A stretch of DNA of 64,000 bases, taken from RUG563 sp045590215. GTDB lineage: Bacteria; Bacillota; Clostridia; Christensenellales; Aristaeellaceae. Both the position numbers and the translations under genes were made by a program. Of this stretch, positions 1 through 8,896 are shown piece after piece. The notes beneath the pieces were generated by a model. The model had not been told where the DNA came from, did not search any database, and worked only from the letters and a program-made list of their open reading frames with translations. The stretch lies in assembly GCA_045590215.1 (NCBI GenBank), contig JAZNQO010000039.1, positions 7,275 through 71,274 of the forward strand, written 5' to 3'. How positions within the stretch are numbered: position 1 is the stretch's first letter; each line of letters opens with the position of its first letter.

Positions 1-1
1 C

Positions 2-280
2 TTCTGGGGCCTGACGCCGGAATTTATTGACCAATTGGAAGTGGGCTTTAAGCAGTTCTTTGAAAAGATAGACGGCAACGAGCTGAAGGCTGAATATCTG
101 CTGCCCATTTATATCGACCAGCTCTTGAAGGAAAAGAAGGCTTCCGTGAAGGTCTTGGAAACTCGTGATAAGTGGTTTGGCGTCACTTATCAAGAGGATA
201 AGCAGACGGTGATTGATGCGATTCATGGGCTGGTAGAAAAGGGCGAATATACCAAGGCATTGTTTGATGATTTGAAATGA
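2..280 (+). CDS. Nucleotidyltransferase-like protein, 3' end only
   Basis: The reading frame is open from base 2 to the TGA at 278-280, so only the last 92 codons are present. The fragment resembles the C-terminal part of sugar-phosphate nucleotidylyltransferase-like proteins, with the blocks LKAEYLLP and WFGVTYQEDK followed by a short helical tail. Such enzymes activate sugars for envelope polysaccharide or glycogen-type metabolism. The gene runs directly into the LCP-family gene downstream, which fits a role in envelope glycopolymers, but the catalytic N-terminal half is outside the window and the substrate cannot be judged. Confidence 0.6.
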   Translation, partial: FWGLTPEFIDQLEVGFKQFFEKIDGNELKAEYLLPIYIDQLLKEKKASVKVLETRDKWFGVTYQEDKQTVIDAIHGLVEKGEYTKALFDDLK

Positions 281-297
281 AGGGAAGCGACATTGCG

Positions 298-1623
298 GTG
301 AAAAAAATTCTTGTTTGGTGTTTGATGCTTATGCTGCTTTGCGGCACGGCTGTGCCAGGGCAGGCACTGATGACTTCCCAGAATCCGCTGATTGATCCGC
401 AGGATGTGCCTCATGTGGAAACGGAAGATGAATTTTATAATGTGCTGTTGTGCGGCATTGACTTTGGCAATTATTCCGGTCATTGGGCCAGCGGCAACAA
501 AAGAGTTCTGGAAATCTGCCACACGGATGTGGTGATGGTGGCTTCCGTCAACAAAACAAAGAATAAGTTGAGTTTGGTGTCTATTCCCAGAGATTCCGTT
601 ACTTATATTCCCAATGTGAAGGGGATTTATAAGCTGAATGCTGCGTTCAATTGCGCCGAGGATGTGCATGAGGGCATGGAACGCACACGGGATGCGGTTA
701 CATGGCATCTGGGGGGCATTCCCATTCATAATTACATGGCGGTGGATATGGCATCTCTGATTGCGCTGGTGGATGCCATTGGCGGTGTGGATTTTGATAT
801 GGATATGAATTATTGGGGGTCCAATGGTAAAATCTATCGCAAAGGCATGCAGCATCTGGATGGCGAAGGCGTGATGGATTATGTTCGTGCCCGGAAAAAT
901 GCCAGCAAAGAAGCCAATGATGTGGGCCGCACCAACCGGGGCCGCGCCATGATGATTGCAGTGTTTGACCAGCTGCAGAAGGTGATCCGGGAAGAGGGTC
1001 TGGGCAGCGTGATGCTGAAGATGATCAATATCATGTTCGGCGGCGAATACAATGTGATTACCGATTTGAGCCGGGGGGATTTACTGACCCTTGCCACCAT
1101 GCTGGCGGGCATCAGCGGCGGAGACGCTATTGGCTCCTATACCATGACCGGCGGCTATACCCGTGCCTTTGCCCACTGGAATTTCACCTTCAACAAGCAG
1201 GATCATCGCCAACAGGTACTCAAAGAAGTGTACGGCATTGATGCCGAGCCCATTCCGTATGTGAGCATTTCCCATGCCACTTGGCTGGTGGAACGGGGTT
1301 TTGATGCGGCCAAGCTGATTATGAGTGCTCGGAAGATTTATCAGGAGTGCGCTGCCATGGAAAATATCACAGCCAGTCAGCAGGAACTGCTGGATGAGAT
1401 GGCAAGACGTTATGATACGGCGGTGCAGGCTTTTGATAAGGCTGCCGCTACCCATGTCTATGCAGACAGCAAAGCCATGGAGGAAGCGTGTTCTTCTCTT
1501 CGTTGGGGTGCAAACCGGGTGATTGAAGCGTTTGACTATAAGGAAAAGTATAGTTGGTATGCTCCTGATTTGTGGTATCAGGATCCCATGATTAACGAAT
1601 ATAATAAAATCAACTGGAACTAA
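298..1623 (+). CDS. LCP (LytR-CpsA-Psr) family protein
   Basis: Members of this family transfer undecaprenyl-linked glycopolymers to peptidoglycan outside the cell. I chose the GTG at 298, preceded by a GAAGGGA ribosome site, because it gives a clean signal peptide (MKKILVWCLML, hydrophobic, ending near GQA). An ATG at 277 overlaps the upstream stop but has no ribosome site. LCP marks are the SIPRDS segment about 80 residues from the start and an arginine-rich stretch with RARKNASKEAND near residue 200. About 150 further residues after the catalytic domain are not recognised. The upstream neighbour is a nucleotidyltransferase end, consistent with envelope polymer assembly. Confidence 0.85.
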   Translation: MKKILVWCLMLMLLCGTAVPGQALMTSQNPLIDPQDVPHVETEDEFYNVLLCGIDFGNYSGHWASGNKRVLEICHTDVVMVASVNKTKNKLSLVSIPRDSVTYIPNVKGIYKLNAAFNCAEDVHEGMERTRDAVTWHLGGIPIHNYMAVDMASLIALVDAIGGVDFDMDMNYWGSNGKIYRKGMQHLDGEGVMDYVRARKNASKEANDVGRTNRGRAMMIAVFDQLQKVIREEGLGSVMLKMINIMFGGEYNVITDLSRGDLLTLATMLAGISGGDAIGSYTMTGGYTRAFAHWNFTFNKQDHRQQVLKEVYGIDAEPIPYVSISHATWLVERGFDAAKLIMSARKIYQECAAMENITASQQELLDEMARRYDTAVQAFDKAAATHVYADSKAMEEACSSLRWGANRVIEAFDYKEKYSWYAPDLWYQDPMINEYNKINWN

Positions 1624-1629
1624 ATAAAC

Positions 1630-1666
1630 AAAAGCCGCTTTTCTTGTGCAGAAGCGGCTTTTTTGT
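1630..1666 (+). terminator. Rho-independent terminator after the LCP gene
   Basis: AAAGCCGCTT and AAGCGGCTTT pair around a short loop and are followed by a T-run. Confidence 0.85.
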
Positions 1667-1768
1667 GTACAAAGATGGATTATTTACGTTTTTATAATGG
1701 CTTTACGGGGAAAATTGCTGTATAATAGACATCAGAGGGGATAAACAATGGAAATGGAGGCACAAAAA

Positions 1769-2968
1769 ATGCGTGTGCTAATTGAACTGCATGATACGAA
1801 ACAGCCGGTGGAAAATGTGATTGCGGCTTGTGTGCTGAAGCCGGATGTGTTGGTGCTGCTTGGGGACAGAAAAATAGAAAAGAACAAATACAGAAAGCCC
1901 CTTTTATCCTTCTTCCGGATGGAAGACCTAAATATCAAGGTGGACTGGCGGCCTTGCGGCATTCATGATGTGCAACAGGTGACAGAATGTCTGGAGCAGG
2001 TCATCCAAGAATACGGCAAAGAAAACTGCATGGTGGATGTGGGCGGCGGCAGCGAAACCCTTCTGATGGCGGCAGGGCATGTGTGTCTGAAGGATGCGGT
2101 GACGGCGGTGCAGCATGTGCCGGGAAGCAATAAGCTGCGCTGGCTGACGGGCCCGGAGAAGGGGACGGAGCTGGGCTTTAATTTGCACTTTACGCTGGAC
2201 CAGGTGGTGGCTCTTTCCGGGGGCGAGCTTTTGCGCAACGGCCATGTGGGGCCGGAAATGATGACCCCGGAAATGACAGGGCTGATTGACCGCATTTTCC
2301 CCATTTATCTGGAAAATAAGAAGAACTGGCCCAAGTTTGTGCAGTATTTGCAGGTGGCTACCCGCCAGGAATACTGGACGGGAAATTTCTATGATGCTCC
2401 CCGGATGATTTTTGTGAATGGGCAAGCCCGGAACGTGAATGACACCATGATGCGCACTTTGCAGCAAGCCGGAGCAATCAGCCGCTATGAATTGGACGAA
2501 AAACGGTGCAAGTTTTCCTTTGTGAATGCCACCATCGGCAAGTGTATGTGCGATGTGGGTGTATGGCTGGAAATGTATTTGTTCTCCGCCATGGTGCAAA
2601 GCGGTGTTTTTGACGATGTGCAAATCAGCATGGTGGTCAGCTGGGACGACGACGAAAAGGGCGACCGGGTGCAGAACGAAATTGATGTGGTGGCCTCCGC
2701 CGGGGTGGGGCAATTGTTCTGTTCCTGCAAAACCTCCACGCCGGATCCCTATATGCTCAACGAAATTGCCGTGATGACGGAGCGTTTCGGCACAGCCCAT
2801 GCAACGCCCGTTCTGGCCACCGTCTGCGACATGAAAAAGGAAGCGGCGTCTGCTTATTACCGGGCGGAACAGATGGGGGTTGCGCTGATTGACATCAATG
2901 ATCTGGAAAAGGAAAACCTGATGAGGAAGCTGCAAACCCTGCGGAAAAAATGGGACAGAGATTCGTAA
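1769..2968 (+). CDS. Card1/DUF1887-like CARF-domain nuclease, no CRISPR locus nearby
   Basis: The protein has 399 residues. The start at 1769 is chosen because GGAGG lies 8 bases upstream; an ATG at 1748 has no ribosome site. The N-terminal ~150 residues look like a CARF fold (MRVLIELHD beta strand, then the glycine-rich loop VDVGGGSE that would contact a cyclic oligoadenylate). The C-terminal third has the restriction-like core NEIDVVA followed by LFCSCKTS, then NEIAVMTERFG, as in DUF1887/Card1 proteins. The usual ExK is SCK here, a variant I recall from some family members. Characterised Card1 proteins cut nucleic acid when activated by type III CRISPR signalling. No cas gene or repeat array is visible in this window, so the trigger is unknown. 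Confidence 0.75.
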   Translation: MRVLIELHDTKQPVENVIAACVLKPDVLVLLGDRKIEKNKYRKPLLSFFRMEDLNIKVDWRPCGIHDVQQVTECLEQVIQEYGKENCMVDVGGGSETLLMAAGHVCLKDAVTAVQHVPGSNKLRWLTGPEKGTELGFNLHFTLDQVVALSGGELLRNGHVGPEMMTPEMTGLIDRIFPIYLENKKNWPKFVQYLQVATRQEYWTGNFYDAPRMIFVNGQARNVNDTMMRTLQQAGAISRYELDEKRCKFSFVNATIGKCMCDVGVWLEMYLFSAMVQSGVFDDVQISMVVSWDDDEKGDRVQNEIDVVASAGVGQLFCSCKTSTPDPYMLNEIAVMTERFGTAHATPVLATVCDMKKEAASAYYRAEQMGVALIDINDLEKENLMRKLQTLRKKWDRDS

Positions 2969-2985
2969 AAACAATAGGAAAACAG

Positions 2986-3026
2986 CTTTTCGGGGGTAAT
3001 TCACCGCCGGAAAGCTTTTCTTTTTG
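2986..3026 (+). terminator. Probable terminator after the CARF nuclease
   Basis: GAAAACAGCTTTTC can pair imperfectly with GGAAAGCTTTTC, followed by TTTTT. The remaining bases up to 3229 contain no gene or structure that I recognise. Confidence 0.5.
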
Positions 3027-3229
3027 GGCCGAATGCGGTAAAATAAAGGCAGCTGAAAATTGTATGCAATTTGCTGATGCGATGAAAAGACAGCGGCATC
3101 TTGCATTTGTCCGGGGCTGGTCGCAGCACTGCCGGTCAGGACGGCGGAAATAAAACCGCACCGGTTTTCAGAAAAAACAGCAATGCGCCTGTGCTGCAAG
3201 GGGCATTTTACGGAAGGAAGCGTGTTCGG

Positions 3230-4732
3230 GTGAAGTATGTCGTTCTCATTCTTTATGCCATCATGATTGTGGGTATTTTGGTTTTGACGGCCAAAAAATC
3301 CCTTTCGTTGAATGACTTTTTGCTGGGCGGCCGCAGTGTGGGTGCATGGATGAGTGCCCTGTCCTACGGTGCCAGCTATTTTTCCGCAGTAATCATTGTG
3401 GGTTATGCAGGCAGTATGGGCTGGCAGTATGGCGTGGCGGCGGCATGGGCCGGTATCGGCAATGCGGTGATTGGCAGCTTGCTGGCATGGTCGCTGTTGG
3501 CAAAGCCGGTGCGGCGCATGGGCGAAAAGCTGAATGTGGGCACTATCCCCGGTTTCTTTGAAAGGCGTTACAATGCCAAGTGGATGAAGCTTTTGGCCTC
3601 CGTGATTATTTTCGTGTTCCTGATTCCCTATTCCGCCTCCGTGTATAAGGGATTGGGCACCATGTTCCGCATGGCACTGGGCATTGATTATACTTGGTGC
3701 GTGATCGGTATTGCGGCGCTGGCGGCGTTGTATCTGTTCGCCGGCGGCTATAAGGCCACCGCCATTACGGACTTTGTTCAGGGCAGCATTATGATCGTGG
3801 GCGTGGTATTGATTATTGCGTACATTATCAACGGTGCCGGCGGCCTGAAAAACGGCTTGGAAGAACTGGGCAAAATGGAGGGCGGCACCTTCAATTCCAT
3901 GGGCATTACCAAGGCCAATGCGCAAGGGCTGCTTTCCAATGTGCTCTTGACCTCCCTTGGCGTTCTGGGTCTTCCCCAGATGCTGCATAAGTTCTTTGCC
4001 ATCAAGGATGAAAAATCCGTCCGTCGGGCTACGGTTATTTCTACTGTCTTTGCCCTGATTATTGCCGGCGGCATCTATTTTGCCGGCGGCTTTGGCCGGG
4101 TGATTCTGAGCCAAATTCCCAATGATACCTATGGCACGGCCTTTGCTGCCGTGGAAGCCGGGGCAATGCCCAAGGACGATATCATGCCCACCATCCTGAC
4201 CGACCAGACCGTGGTTGGCATCCCGGATGCGCTGCAGGGCTTGTTCATTGTGCTGCTGCTTTCTGCCAGCATTTCCACGCTGACGGCACTGGTGCTGGCC
4301 TCTGCCTCTGTTATCTCCATGGATCTGATCGGTTCCTTCTTCCCCAAGCGCACCGAAAAGCAGGCAACGTTTACCATGCGCATTTTGTGCCTTGTGTTTG
4401 TGGGGCTGTCGCTGGTGATTAACTTCCTGATGCAGAATACCCCCATCATGCAGCTGATGAGCCTTTCCTGGGGCGTGGTGGCCGGTTCCTTCCTGGCTCC
4501 GTTTATGTACGGCCTGCTGTGGAAGAAAACCACCAAAGCCGGCGCATGGGCTGGGCTGCTTTGCGGCTTTCTGGTGGCGTTGGTGCCGCCGCTGTTTATG
4601 GGCACGTCCGTTTCTGCCATGAGCGGCGTTGGCGGTATGCTGGCCGGGCTGGTTGTGGTGCCGGTGGTGAGCCTGATGACCCAATCCACCCTGCCTCCCG
4701 AAACCATCATTGATACGGCTTTTGCCAAGTAA
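3230..4732 (+). CDS. Sodium:solute symporter (SSS family)
   Basis: This 500-residue integral membrane protein has about 13 hydrophobic segments and the SSS signature region near the N-terminus (SLNDFLLGGRSVGAW, then SALSYGASYFSA). It should import a solute, such as a sugar, amino acid or organic acid, using the sodium gradient. The GTG start at 3230 follows a GGAAGG site and gives the normal N-terminus MKYVVLILYAIM; an upstream ATG in the same frame would add 43 polar residues. The adjacent GH43 gene hints at a sugar substrate, but a terminator separates the two, so this is only suggestive. Confidence 0.8.
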   Translation: MKYVVLILYAIMIVGILVLTAKKSLSLNDFLLGGRSVGAWMSALSYGASYFSAVIIVGYAGSMGWQYGVAAAWAGIGNAVIGSLLAWSLLAKPVRRMGEKLNVGTIPGFFERRYNAKWMKLLASVIIFVFLIPYSASVYKGLGTMFRMALGIDYTWCVIGIAALAALYLFAGGYKATAITDFVQGSIMIVGVVLIIAYIINGAGGLKNGLEELGKMEGGTFNSMGITKANAQGLLSNVLLTSLGVLGLPQMLHKFFAIKDEKSVRRATVISTVFALIIAGGIYFAGGFGRVILSQIPNDTYGTAFAAVEAGAMPKDDIMPTILTDQTVVGIPDALQGLFIVLLLSASISTLTALVLASASVISMDLIGSFFPKRTEKQATFTMRILCLVFVGLSLVINFLMQNTPIMQLMSLSWGVVAGSFLAPFMYGLLWKKTTKAGAWAGLLCGFLVALVPPLFMGTSVSAMSGVGGMLAGLVVVPVVSLMTQSTLPPETIIDTAFAK

Positions 4733-4737
4733 AATGC

Positions 4738-4778
4738 ACTTGCCCTCCGGCTGATTTTCCGGCCGGAGGGTTTGTCTA
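4738..4778 (+). terminator. Rho-independent terminator after the symporter
   Basis: CCCTCCGGC and GCCGGAGGG pair around TGATTTTCCG and are followed by TTTGT. Confidence 0.8.
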
Positions 4779-4795
4779 CATAAAAGGAGCAGCGT

Positions 4796-6286
4796 ATGCA
4801 AGCGAAAAATCCCGTGATTTATTCCGATTTTCCGGATCCGGACGTGATTTGGGTGAAGGATACCTATTATCTTGTCACCACCACCATGCACTTTTTTCCC
4901 GGTGCGCAGATTCTCTCCTCCAAGGACTTGGTGAACTGGCAGCATGAAGGGTATGTCTATGACACTTTCGGGGAAACGGAGGGGCAGAAGCTACAAGGCG
5001 GAGCCATCTACGGCCAAGGCATGTGGGCCCCCACGTTGCGGTATCATGACGGGGTTTTTCATGTGCTCTTTTCCTGCAACGACACAAAAAGCTGCTATCA
5101 CTATACGGCAGAAAGCGTGAAAGGCCCGTGGAAACGGCAGAAGGTGCAGGGGTTTTATCACGATGCCTCGCTGCTGTTTGACGATGACGGCAGCGTGTAT
5201 CTGGTGCATGGCAACCGGGATATTTATCTGACCCAGATGAAAAAAGACCTGTCTGGCCCCTTGGAAGGCGGCCTCAACAGGCGGCTGCTTCATGACGATT
5301 GCGAAGGCCTCGGCTGGGAAGGCAGCCATATTCACAAAATCGGCGGCGTGTATTACCTGTGCAATATCCATTGGCCCAAAGGGCACATGCGCACCCAGAG
5401 CGTGCACAGAAGCGACAGCCTGATGGGTGATTTTGTGGGCGGCGATGTGCTGCAGGACGATCTGGACGGCTCCTTCCGGGGTGTGGCGCAGGGCGGCATC
5501 ATTGGCACGCCGGACGGGAAATGGTTCATGATGCTTTTTCAAGACCATGGGGCGCAGGGGCGCATGCCGGTGCTGGTGCCGTTCCAGTGGGAAAATGGCA
5601 TGCCGAAAATGGAAAAAGTGCCGCTGCAATTAAGTGTTCCAGTGGACGAAACGCTGCCGAAATTATACACTTCCGATGCCCTGAAGGGTGGCATCAGCCC
5701 CCTCTGGCAGTGGAACCATGAGCCGGACTGGAGCAAGATTGCCTTTACCGGGCAGGGCTTGCAGCTCACCTGCGGCGGCCTGGCTGGTCATGTGGAGCAG
5801 GCGAGAAATACCCTCACCCAGAAGTGTTTCGGTAAGAAATGCAGCTGTGCTGTGCAAGTGGATGGAAAAGACCTGCAGGAAGGAGATTTTGCCGGAATCT
5901 GCGCTTTGCAAGGCTGCTTTGCCCAGCTGTGCATGACCATTCGGGACGGTAAACGTTTCCTCTCCTTCGTCACCCGTCAGCCGGGTGAAAACGACGATGT
6001 GTGGCATTCGCGGGAGCTGCCCCGGGAGAAGGTTCTCCTGCCCGTGGAACAAACAACCATCACCCTCCGGGCGGACTTTGATTTTACCTGCGATCAGGTG
6101 CGGTTCTTTTATGAAACAAAGGAGGGCTTTGTGCCCGTTGGCGAACCCCATCAGCTGCATTACCGGCTGGATCATTTCACCGGTTGCCGTATCGGCCTTT
6201 GCGCCTTCAACGGGAACGGCATCGGCGGCACCGCCCTGTTTTCAGATTTTGTGTATAGGGTGGAGGAAGAGATAAATGAAAATTGA
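4796..6286 (+). CDS. Glycoside hydrolase family 43 protein (xylosidase/arabinofuranosidase-like)
   Basis: The protein has 496 residues and no signal peptide, so it is likely cytoplasmic and acts on imported oligosaccharides. The N-terminal five-bladed propeller is recognisable from YSDFPDPDVI (the catalytic base is the D of DPD), then MWAPTLRYHDG and YHDASLLFDDDG; GWEGSHIHKIGG probably supplies the catalytic glutamate. The C-terminal ~200 residues form a second beta-rich domain, common in GH43 beta-xylosidases. AAAGGAG precedes the ATG. The product trims xylo- or arabino-oligosaccharides in most relatives. The final codons overlap the start of the next small gene by 11 bases, suggesting coupled translation. 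Confidence 0.85.
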   Translation: MQAKNPVIYSDFPDPDVIWVKDTYYLVTTTMHFFPGAQILSSKDLVNWQHEGYVYDTFGETEGQKLQGGAIYGQGMWAPTLRYHDGVFHVLFSCNDTKSCYHYTAESVKGPWKRQKVQGFYHDASLLFDDDGSVYLVHGNRDIYLTQMKKDLSGPLEGGLNRRLLHDDCEGLGWEGSHIHKIGGVYYLCNIHWPKGHMRTQSVHRSDSLMGDFVGGDVLQDDLDGSFRGVAQGGIIGTPDGKWFMMLFQDHGAQGRMPVLVPFQWENGMPKMEKVPLQLSVPVDETLPKLYTSDALKGGISPLWQWNHEPDWSKIAFTGQGLQLTCGGLAGHVEQARNTLTQKCFGKKCSCAVQVDGKDLQEGDFAGICALQGCFAQLCMTIRDGKRFLSFVTRQPGENDDVWHSRELPREKVLLPVEQTTITLRADFDFTCDQVRFFYETKEGFVPVGEPHQLHYRLDHFTGCRIGLCAFNGNGIGGTALFSDFVYRVEEEINEN

Positions 6287-6590
6287 ATTGCAGCCGGAAG
6301 GTGTTTGGTATCACGGATCCAATTGTATTTTTTCGGAATTGAGGGAAAACAGCACCATTACCCCGTGGCGAGCATTGGCGGAAGCCTTTTCCCATCAGCC
6401 CAGCCGCCTTTCTTATGACGACGACGGAAATATCACCCACAACGGAAAGGAAAAGGGATATCTGTACATCATTGATGAAAAAATCTCCGTGGGTGAGGAT
6501 GTGTATCAGCATCCCGATACCACCATGGATGAAAACGCAGAGTTTTTGACAAAACGACCGCTGAAAGTGAAAATGATTTGCGAGCTGTAA
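6276..6590 (+). CDS. Small YHGS-motif protein, possible ADP-ribosyltransferase-like fold
   Basis: This 104-residue protein starts inside the last codons of the GH43 gene (ATG at 6276). I do not recognise a named family. It has VWYHGS near the N-terminus, WRALAEAFSHQPS near residue 35, then GYLYIID and a C-terminal beta-rich end. The order HGS, then an AxxFSxxP helix, then a GYLY strand resembles small ADP-ribosyltransferase-fold proteins of the Arr/DUF3990 kind, but the full R-[ST]-E or H-Y-E triad cannot be confirmed by eye. Its pairing with a sugar hydrolase may be accidental. Confidence 0.5.
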   Translation: MKIELQPEGVWYHGSNCIFSELRENSTITPWRALAEAFSHQPSRLSYDDDGNITHNGKEKGYLYIIDEKISVGEDVYQHPDTTMDENAEFLTKRPLKVKMICEL

Positions 6591-6596
6591 ACAGAA

Positions 6597-6637
6597 CAAA
6601 CCCCTTCGCAGGTGAAAAACTTGCGGAGGGGTTATTA
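6597..6637 (+). terminator. Rho-independent terminator after the YHGS gene
   Basis: AACCCCTTCGCA pairs with TGCGGAGGGGTT, with one mismatch, around GGTGAAAAACT. Confidence 0.75.
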
Positions 6638-6705
6638 CATAGTTTACAGTATACCGACAGAATTTTTTTCATTCTCCCAAAGCCGGTTTTCGCTGGGGGT
6701 ACGGG

Positions 6706-6737
6706 GGAGGTACTTTTGACTCAAAAGTACCTTCTCC
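6706..6737. repeat. Inverted repeat (hairpin) between convergent genes
   Basis: GGTACTTTTG-ACT-CAAAAGTACC is a perfect 10-bp stem inside a longer imperfect one (GGAGG/CTTCTCC). No T-run follows it on the minus strand, so it is a poor terminator and may be a REP-like intergenic repeat. No second copy was seen in the window. Confidence 0.55.
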
Positions 6738-6756
6738 GTAAAAAATCCGTTCCTTT

Positions 6757-7938
6757 TTACTCGTTTGCCAGCTTATAGATGGCCAGCACGTCTTGCCAGT
6801 AGAGCTTTTTGAGGCCGCCCACGGGATGTTCGGGGCCGAAGGCGATGCCGGTGCATTTCTTGGCCATGAGCTCGAAATCCTTTTCCTCGATGCCCATTTC
6901 GGAGAGGGTGGCAGGCTGGCCGATGGAGAGGAAGAAGGAACGCAGCTTTTCGATGCCTTCCAGAATGATATCTTCGGGTTCACGGAAGGAGCCTTCCACG
7001 CCCATGACGTTGGTGGCAAACTGGACGAACATGGGGATATTGTCCTTGTACACATACTTCATCCAGGCGGGGGTCAGCACGGCCAGACCTGCACCGTGTG
7101 CCACGTCATAGATGGCGGAGAGCTCGTGTTCCATGTTATGGCAGCCCCAGTCCTGATCCCGGCCGCAACCCACGAGGCCGTTGTGCGCCACAGTACCGGC
7201 AAAGCCGATTTCACACCATGCGTCGTAATCTTCGTTATTGTCCAGCACCTTGTGGGCATTGTGCATGATGGTTTTGAGGGTAGCTTCGCAGAGACGGTCA
7301 GTCAGCTCCACATGGGTGGTATTGGTGAAATAGCGTTCAAAAACGTGGCTCATCATGTCGGAAATGCCGTTGGCCACCTGATTGGAGGGCAGGGTGTAGA
7401 AAAGTTCGGGGTTCATGAAGCTCATGAGGGGGCGCAGATAATTGCTGCCGTAGCCGTATTTGAGCTGCTTTTCTTCGTTGGTGATGACGGTATCGCCGCT
7501 GGCTTCGCTGCCGGCGGCAGGGATGGTGAGCACGGTGACAACGGGCAGGGCCTTCTTGATGGGCAGACCCTTTTCATACATATCCCACACATCGCCGTCG
7601 TAGTAATAGCCCATGGCGATGGCCTTGGCGGAGTCGATAACGCTGCCGCCGCCAACGGCCAGAATCAGATCCACATTTTCCTTGCGGCAAAGAGCAATGC
7701 CTTCATGCACGAGGGACAGACGGGGGTTGGGCACCACGCCGCCAAGAGCGCAATAGGAGATATTAGCCTTTTCCAGAGAGGCTACAATGCGGTCATACAA
7801 GCCGCTTTTTTTCACGCTGCCGCCGCCAAAGTGCAAGAGCACTTTCGTGGCTTTTTCCTTCAGCATTTCGCCCACTTTGTTTTCCGCACCTTTGCCGAAA
7901 ACAAGGTGCGCCGGAGAATAAAATTCAAAATTGTTCAT
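6757..7938 (-). CDS. Iron-containing alcohol dehydrogenase (butanol dehydrogenase type)
   Basis: At 393 residues this is full length for the group III NAD(P)H-dependent alcohol dehydrogenases such as YqhD, BdhA and YugJ. The N-terminal Rossmann half carries LILAVGGGSVIDSAKAIAMG for NAD(P) binding. The C-terminal helical half carries MEHELSAIYDVAHGAGLAVL with the metal-binding histidines. Such enzymes reduce aldehydes or ketones to alcohols. It lies 15 bases downstream of the sugar isomerase-like gene on the same strand and is surely cotranscribed with it, suggesting a small sugar-aldehyde pathway. Reaction and substrate are inferred from the family only. Confidence 0.9.
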   Translation of the reverse strand: MNNFEFYSPAHLVFGKGAENKVGEMLKEKATKVLLHFGGGSVKKSGLYDRIVASLEKANISYCALGGVVPNPRLSLVHEGIALCRKENVDLILAVGGGSVIDSAKAIAMGYYYDGDVWDMYEKGLPIKKALPVVTVLTIPAAGSEASGDTVITNEEKQLKYGYGSNYLRPLMSFMNPELFYTLPSNQVANGISDMMSHVFERYFTNTTHVELTDRLCEATLKTIMHNAHKVLDNNEDYDAWCEIGFAGTVAHNGLVGCGRDQDWGCHNMEHELSAIYDVAHGAGLAVLTPAWMKYVYKDNIPMFVQFATNVMGVEGSFREPEDIILEGIEKLRSFFLSIGQPATLSEMGIEEKDFELMAKKCTGIAFGPEHPVGGLKKLYWQDVLAIYKLANE

Positions 7939-7953
7939 AACGGGTATTCCTCC

Positions 7954-8793
7954 TTATTTGATATTGATGTTCATTTCCTTGCCCAGCTTGCGCAGGAAAG
8001 CGGTGGCTTCCACATACTGCTCATGCCGGTCAAAATGCTCGGTGAAAACGGTGGTGTCTTCGCCCAGTTTTTCCGCTTCTTCCAAGGCCACGTTCATGGG
8101 CAGGCCGCCATTTCCCGGCATTACTTCCCGGATGCAGCAGGGTAGCTCGTCGCCCAGCTTGACGTCTTTGAGATGAATGGAGCGGATATGGGGACCCAGG
8201 AGATTGAAGCAATGGCGGATGAAGCTTTCGGCGTTATGATAGCGTTCCACGCTGCTGACCATATTGGCAAAATCCAGATGCACGGAGAAACCGGGACGGT
8301 CAATATCCTTGAGCAGCTGCAGATACTGTTCCGGAGAATCGGGCACCATCCAAGGCATAGGCTCCAGAGAATAGCTGGACGTTTTGGGGTTCACATCATC
8401 AATGATTTCCCTTGTGATGCGGATGATTTCGTCATAGGTTTCTTTGGCATAGTTGCCGGGGGCATAGCCGTCCCAGATGGTGGTGCTGAGGGAGCCCACA
8501 ATGTTCACGCAGCAGTTGGCTCCGATGCGCTCGGCCATATGCAGCTGGGCTTTGGCATAGTCAATGGCCATGCGGCGTTCATTTTCATCGGAAGAGAGCA
8601 CGTTTTTCCACACGCCCACTTCGCCGATCACCAGATCGTTTTCCCGGATGCACTGGGCATATTCCTCCTGAACGGAAAGGGGGGCAAAGGAATCCACAGG
8701 GAAAATCACGGCACTGTAGGTGAGGTTTTTCACTTCTTTCAGCCATTCTTCGGGGCTGTGATAGGGACGCATAATACTGCCGCCAAGGCGCAT
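7954..8793 (-). CDS. Sugar phosphate isomerase/epimerase-like TIM-barrel protein
   Basis: The protein has 279 residues. I chose the ATG at 8793 because GGGAGG sits 10 bases upstream; the longer frame starting at 8811 would contain that ribosome site in its coding part. Metal-ligand candidates follow the family order: SLEPMPW (E), VHLDFANM (D), SIHLKDV (H) and FTEHFDRH (E). Xylose isomerase-like TIM barrels isomerise or epimerise keto- and aldo-sugars using a divalent metal. It is the first gene of a pair with an iron alcohol dehydrogenase. The exact sugar cannot be assigned. Confidence 0.8.
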   Translation of the reverse strand: MRLGGSIMRPYHSPEEWLKEVKNLTYSAVIFPVDSFAPLSVQEEYAQCIRENDLVIGEVGVWKNVLSSDENERRMAIDYAKAQLHMAERIGANCCVNIVGSLSTTIWDGYAPGNYAKETYDEIIRITREIIDDVNPKTSSYSLEPMPWMVPDSPEQYLQLLKDIDRPGFSVHLDFANMVSSVERYHNAESFIRHCFNLLGPHIRSIHLKDVKLGDELPCCIREVMPGNGGLPMNVALEEAEKLGEDTTVFTEHFDRHEQYVEATAFLRKLGKEMNINIK

Positions 8794-8896
8794 AAAGGCA
8801 TGACCTCCCATTCATTTCATATTTTCCTGATATTATCATATCATACTTTTCTTTTTCTTAAAAGACAGAAAGGAAAAAGAATGCGTCAATTAGAAG

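Noticed and set aside
3027..3229. Riboswitch upstream of the symporter
   Set aside because: Some pairing exists, but no core of a known riboswitch class could be matched by eye.
1..3230. CRISPR array near the Card1-like gene
   Set aside because: No regularly spaced direct repeats are visible here or elsewhere in the window.
1928..4945. 1005-residue open frame on the minus strand opposite the CARF nuclease and symporter
   Set aside because: It spans two real genes and the gap between them, is rich in H, Q and G as expected for a mirror frame of GC-biased codons, and has no ribosome site or known motif.
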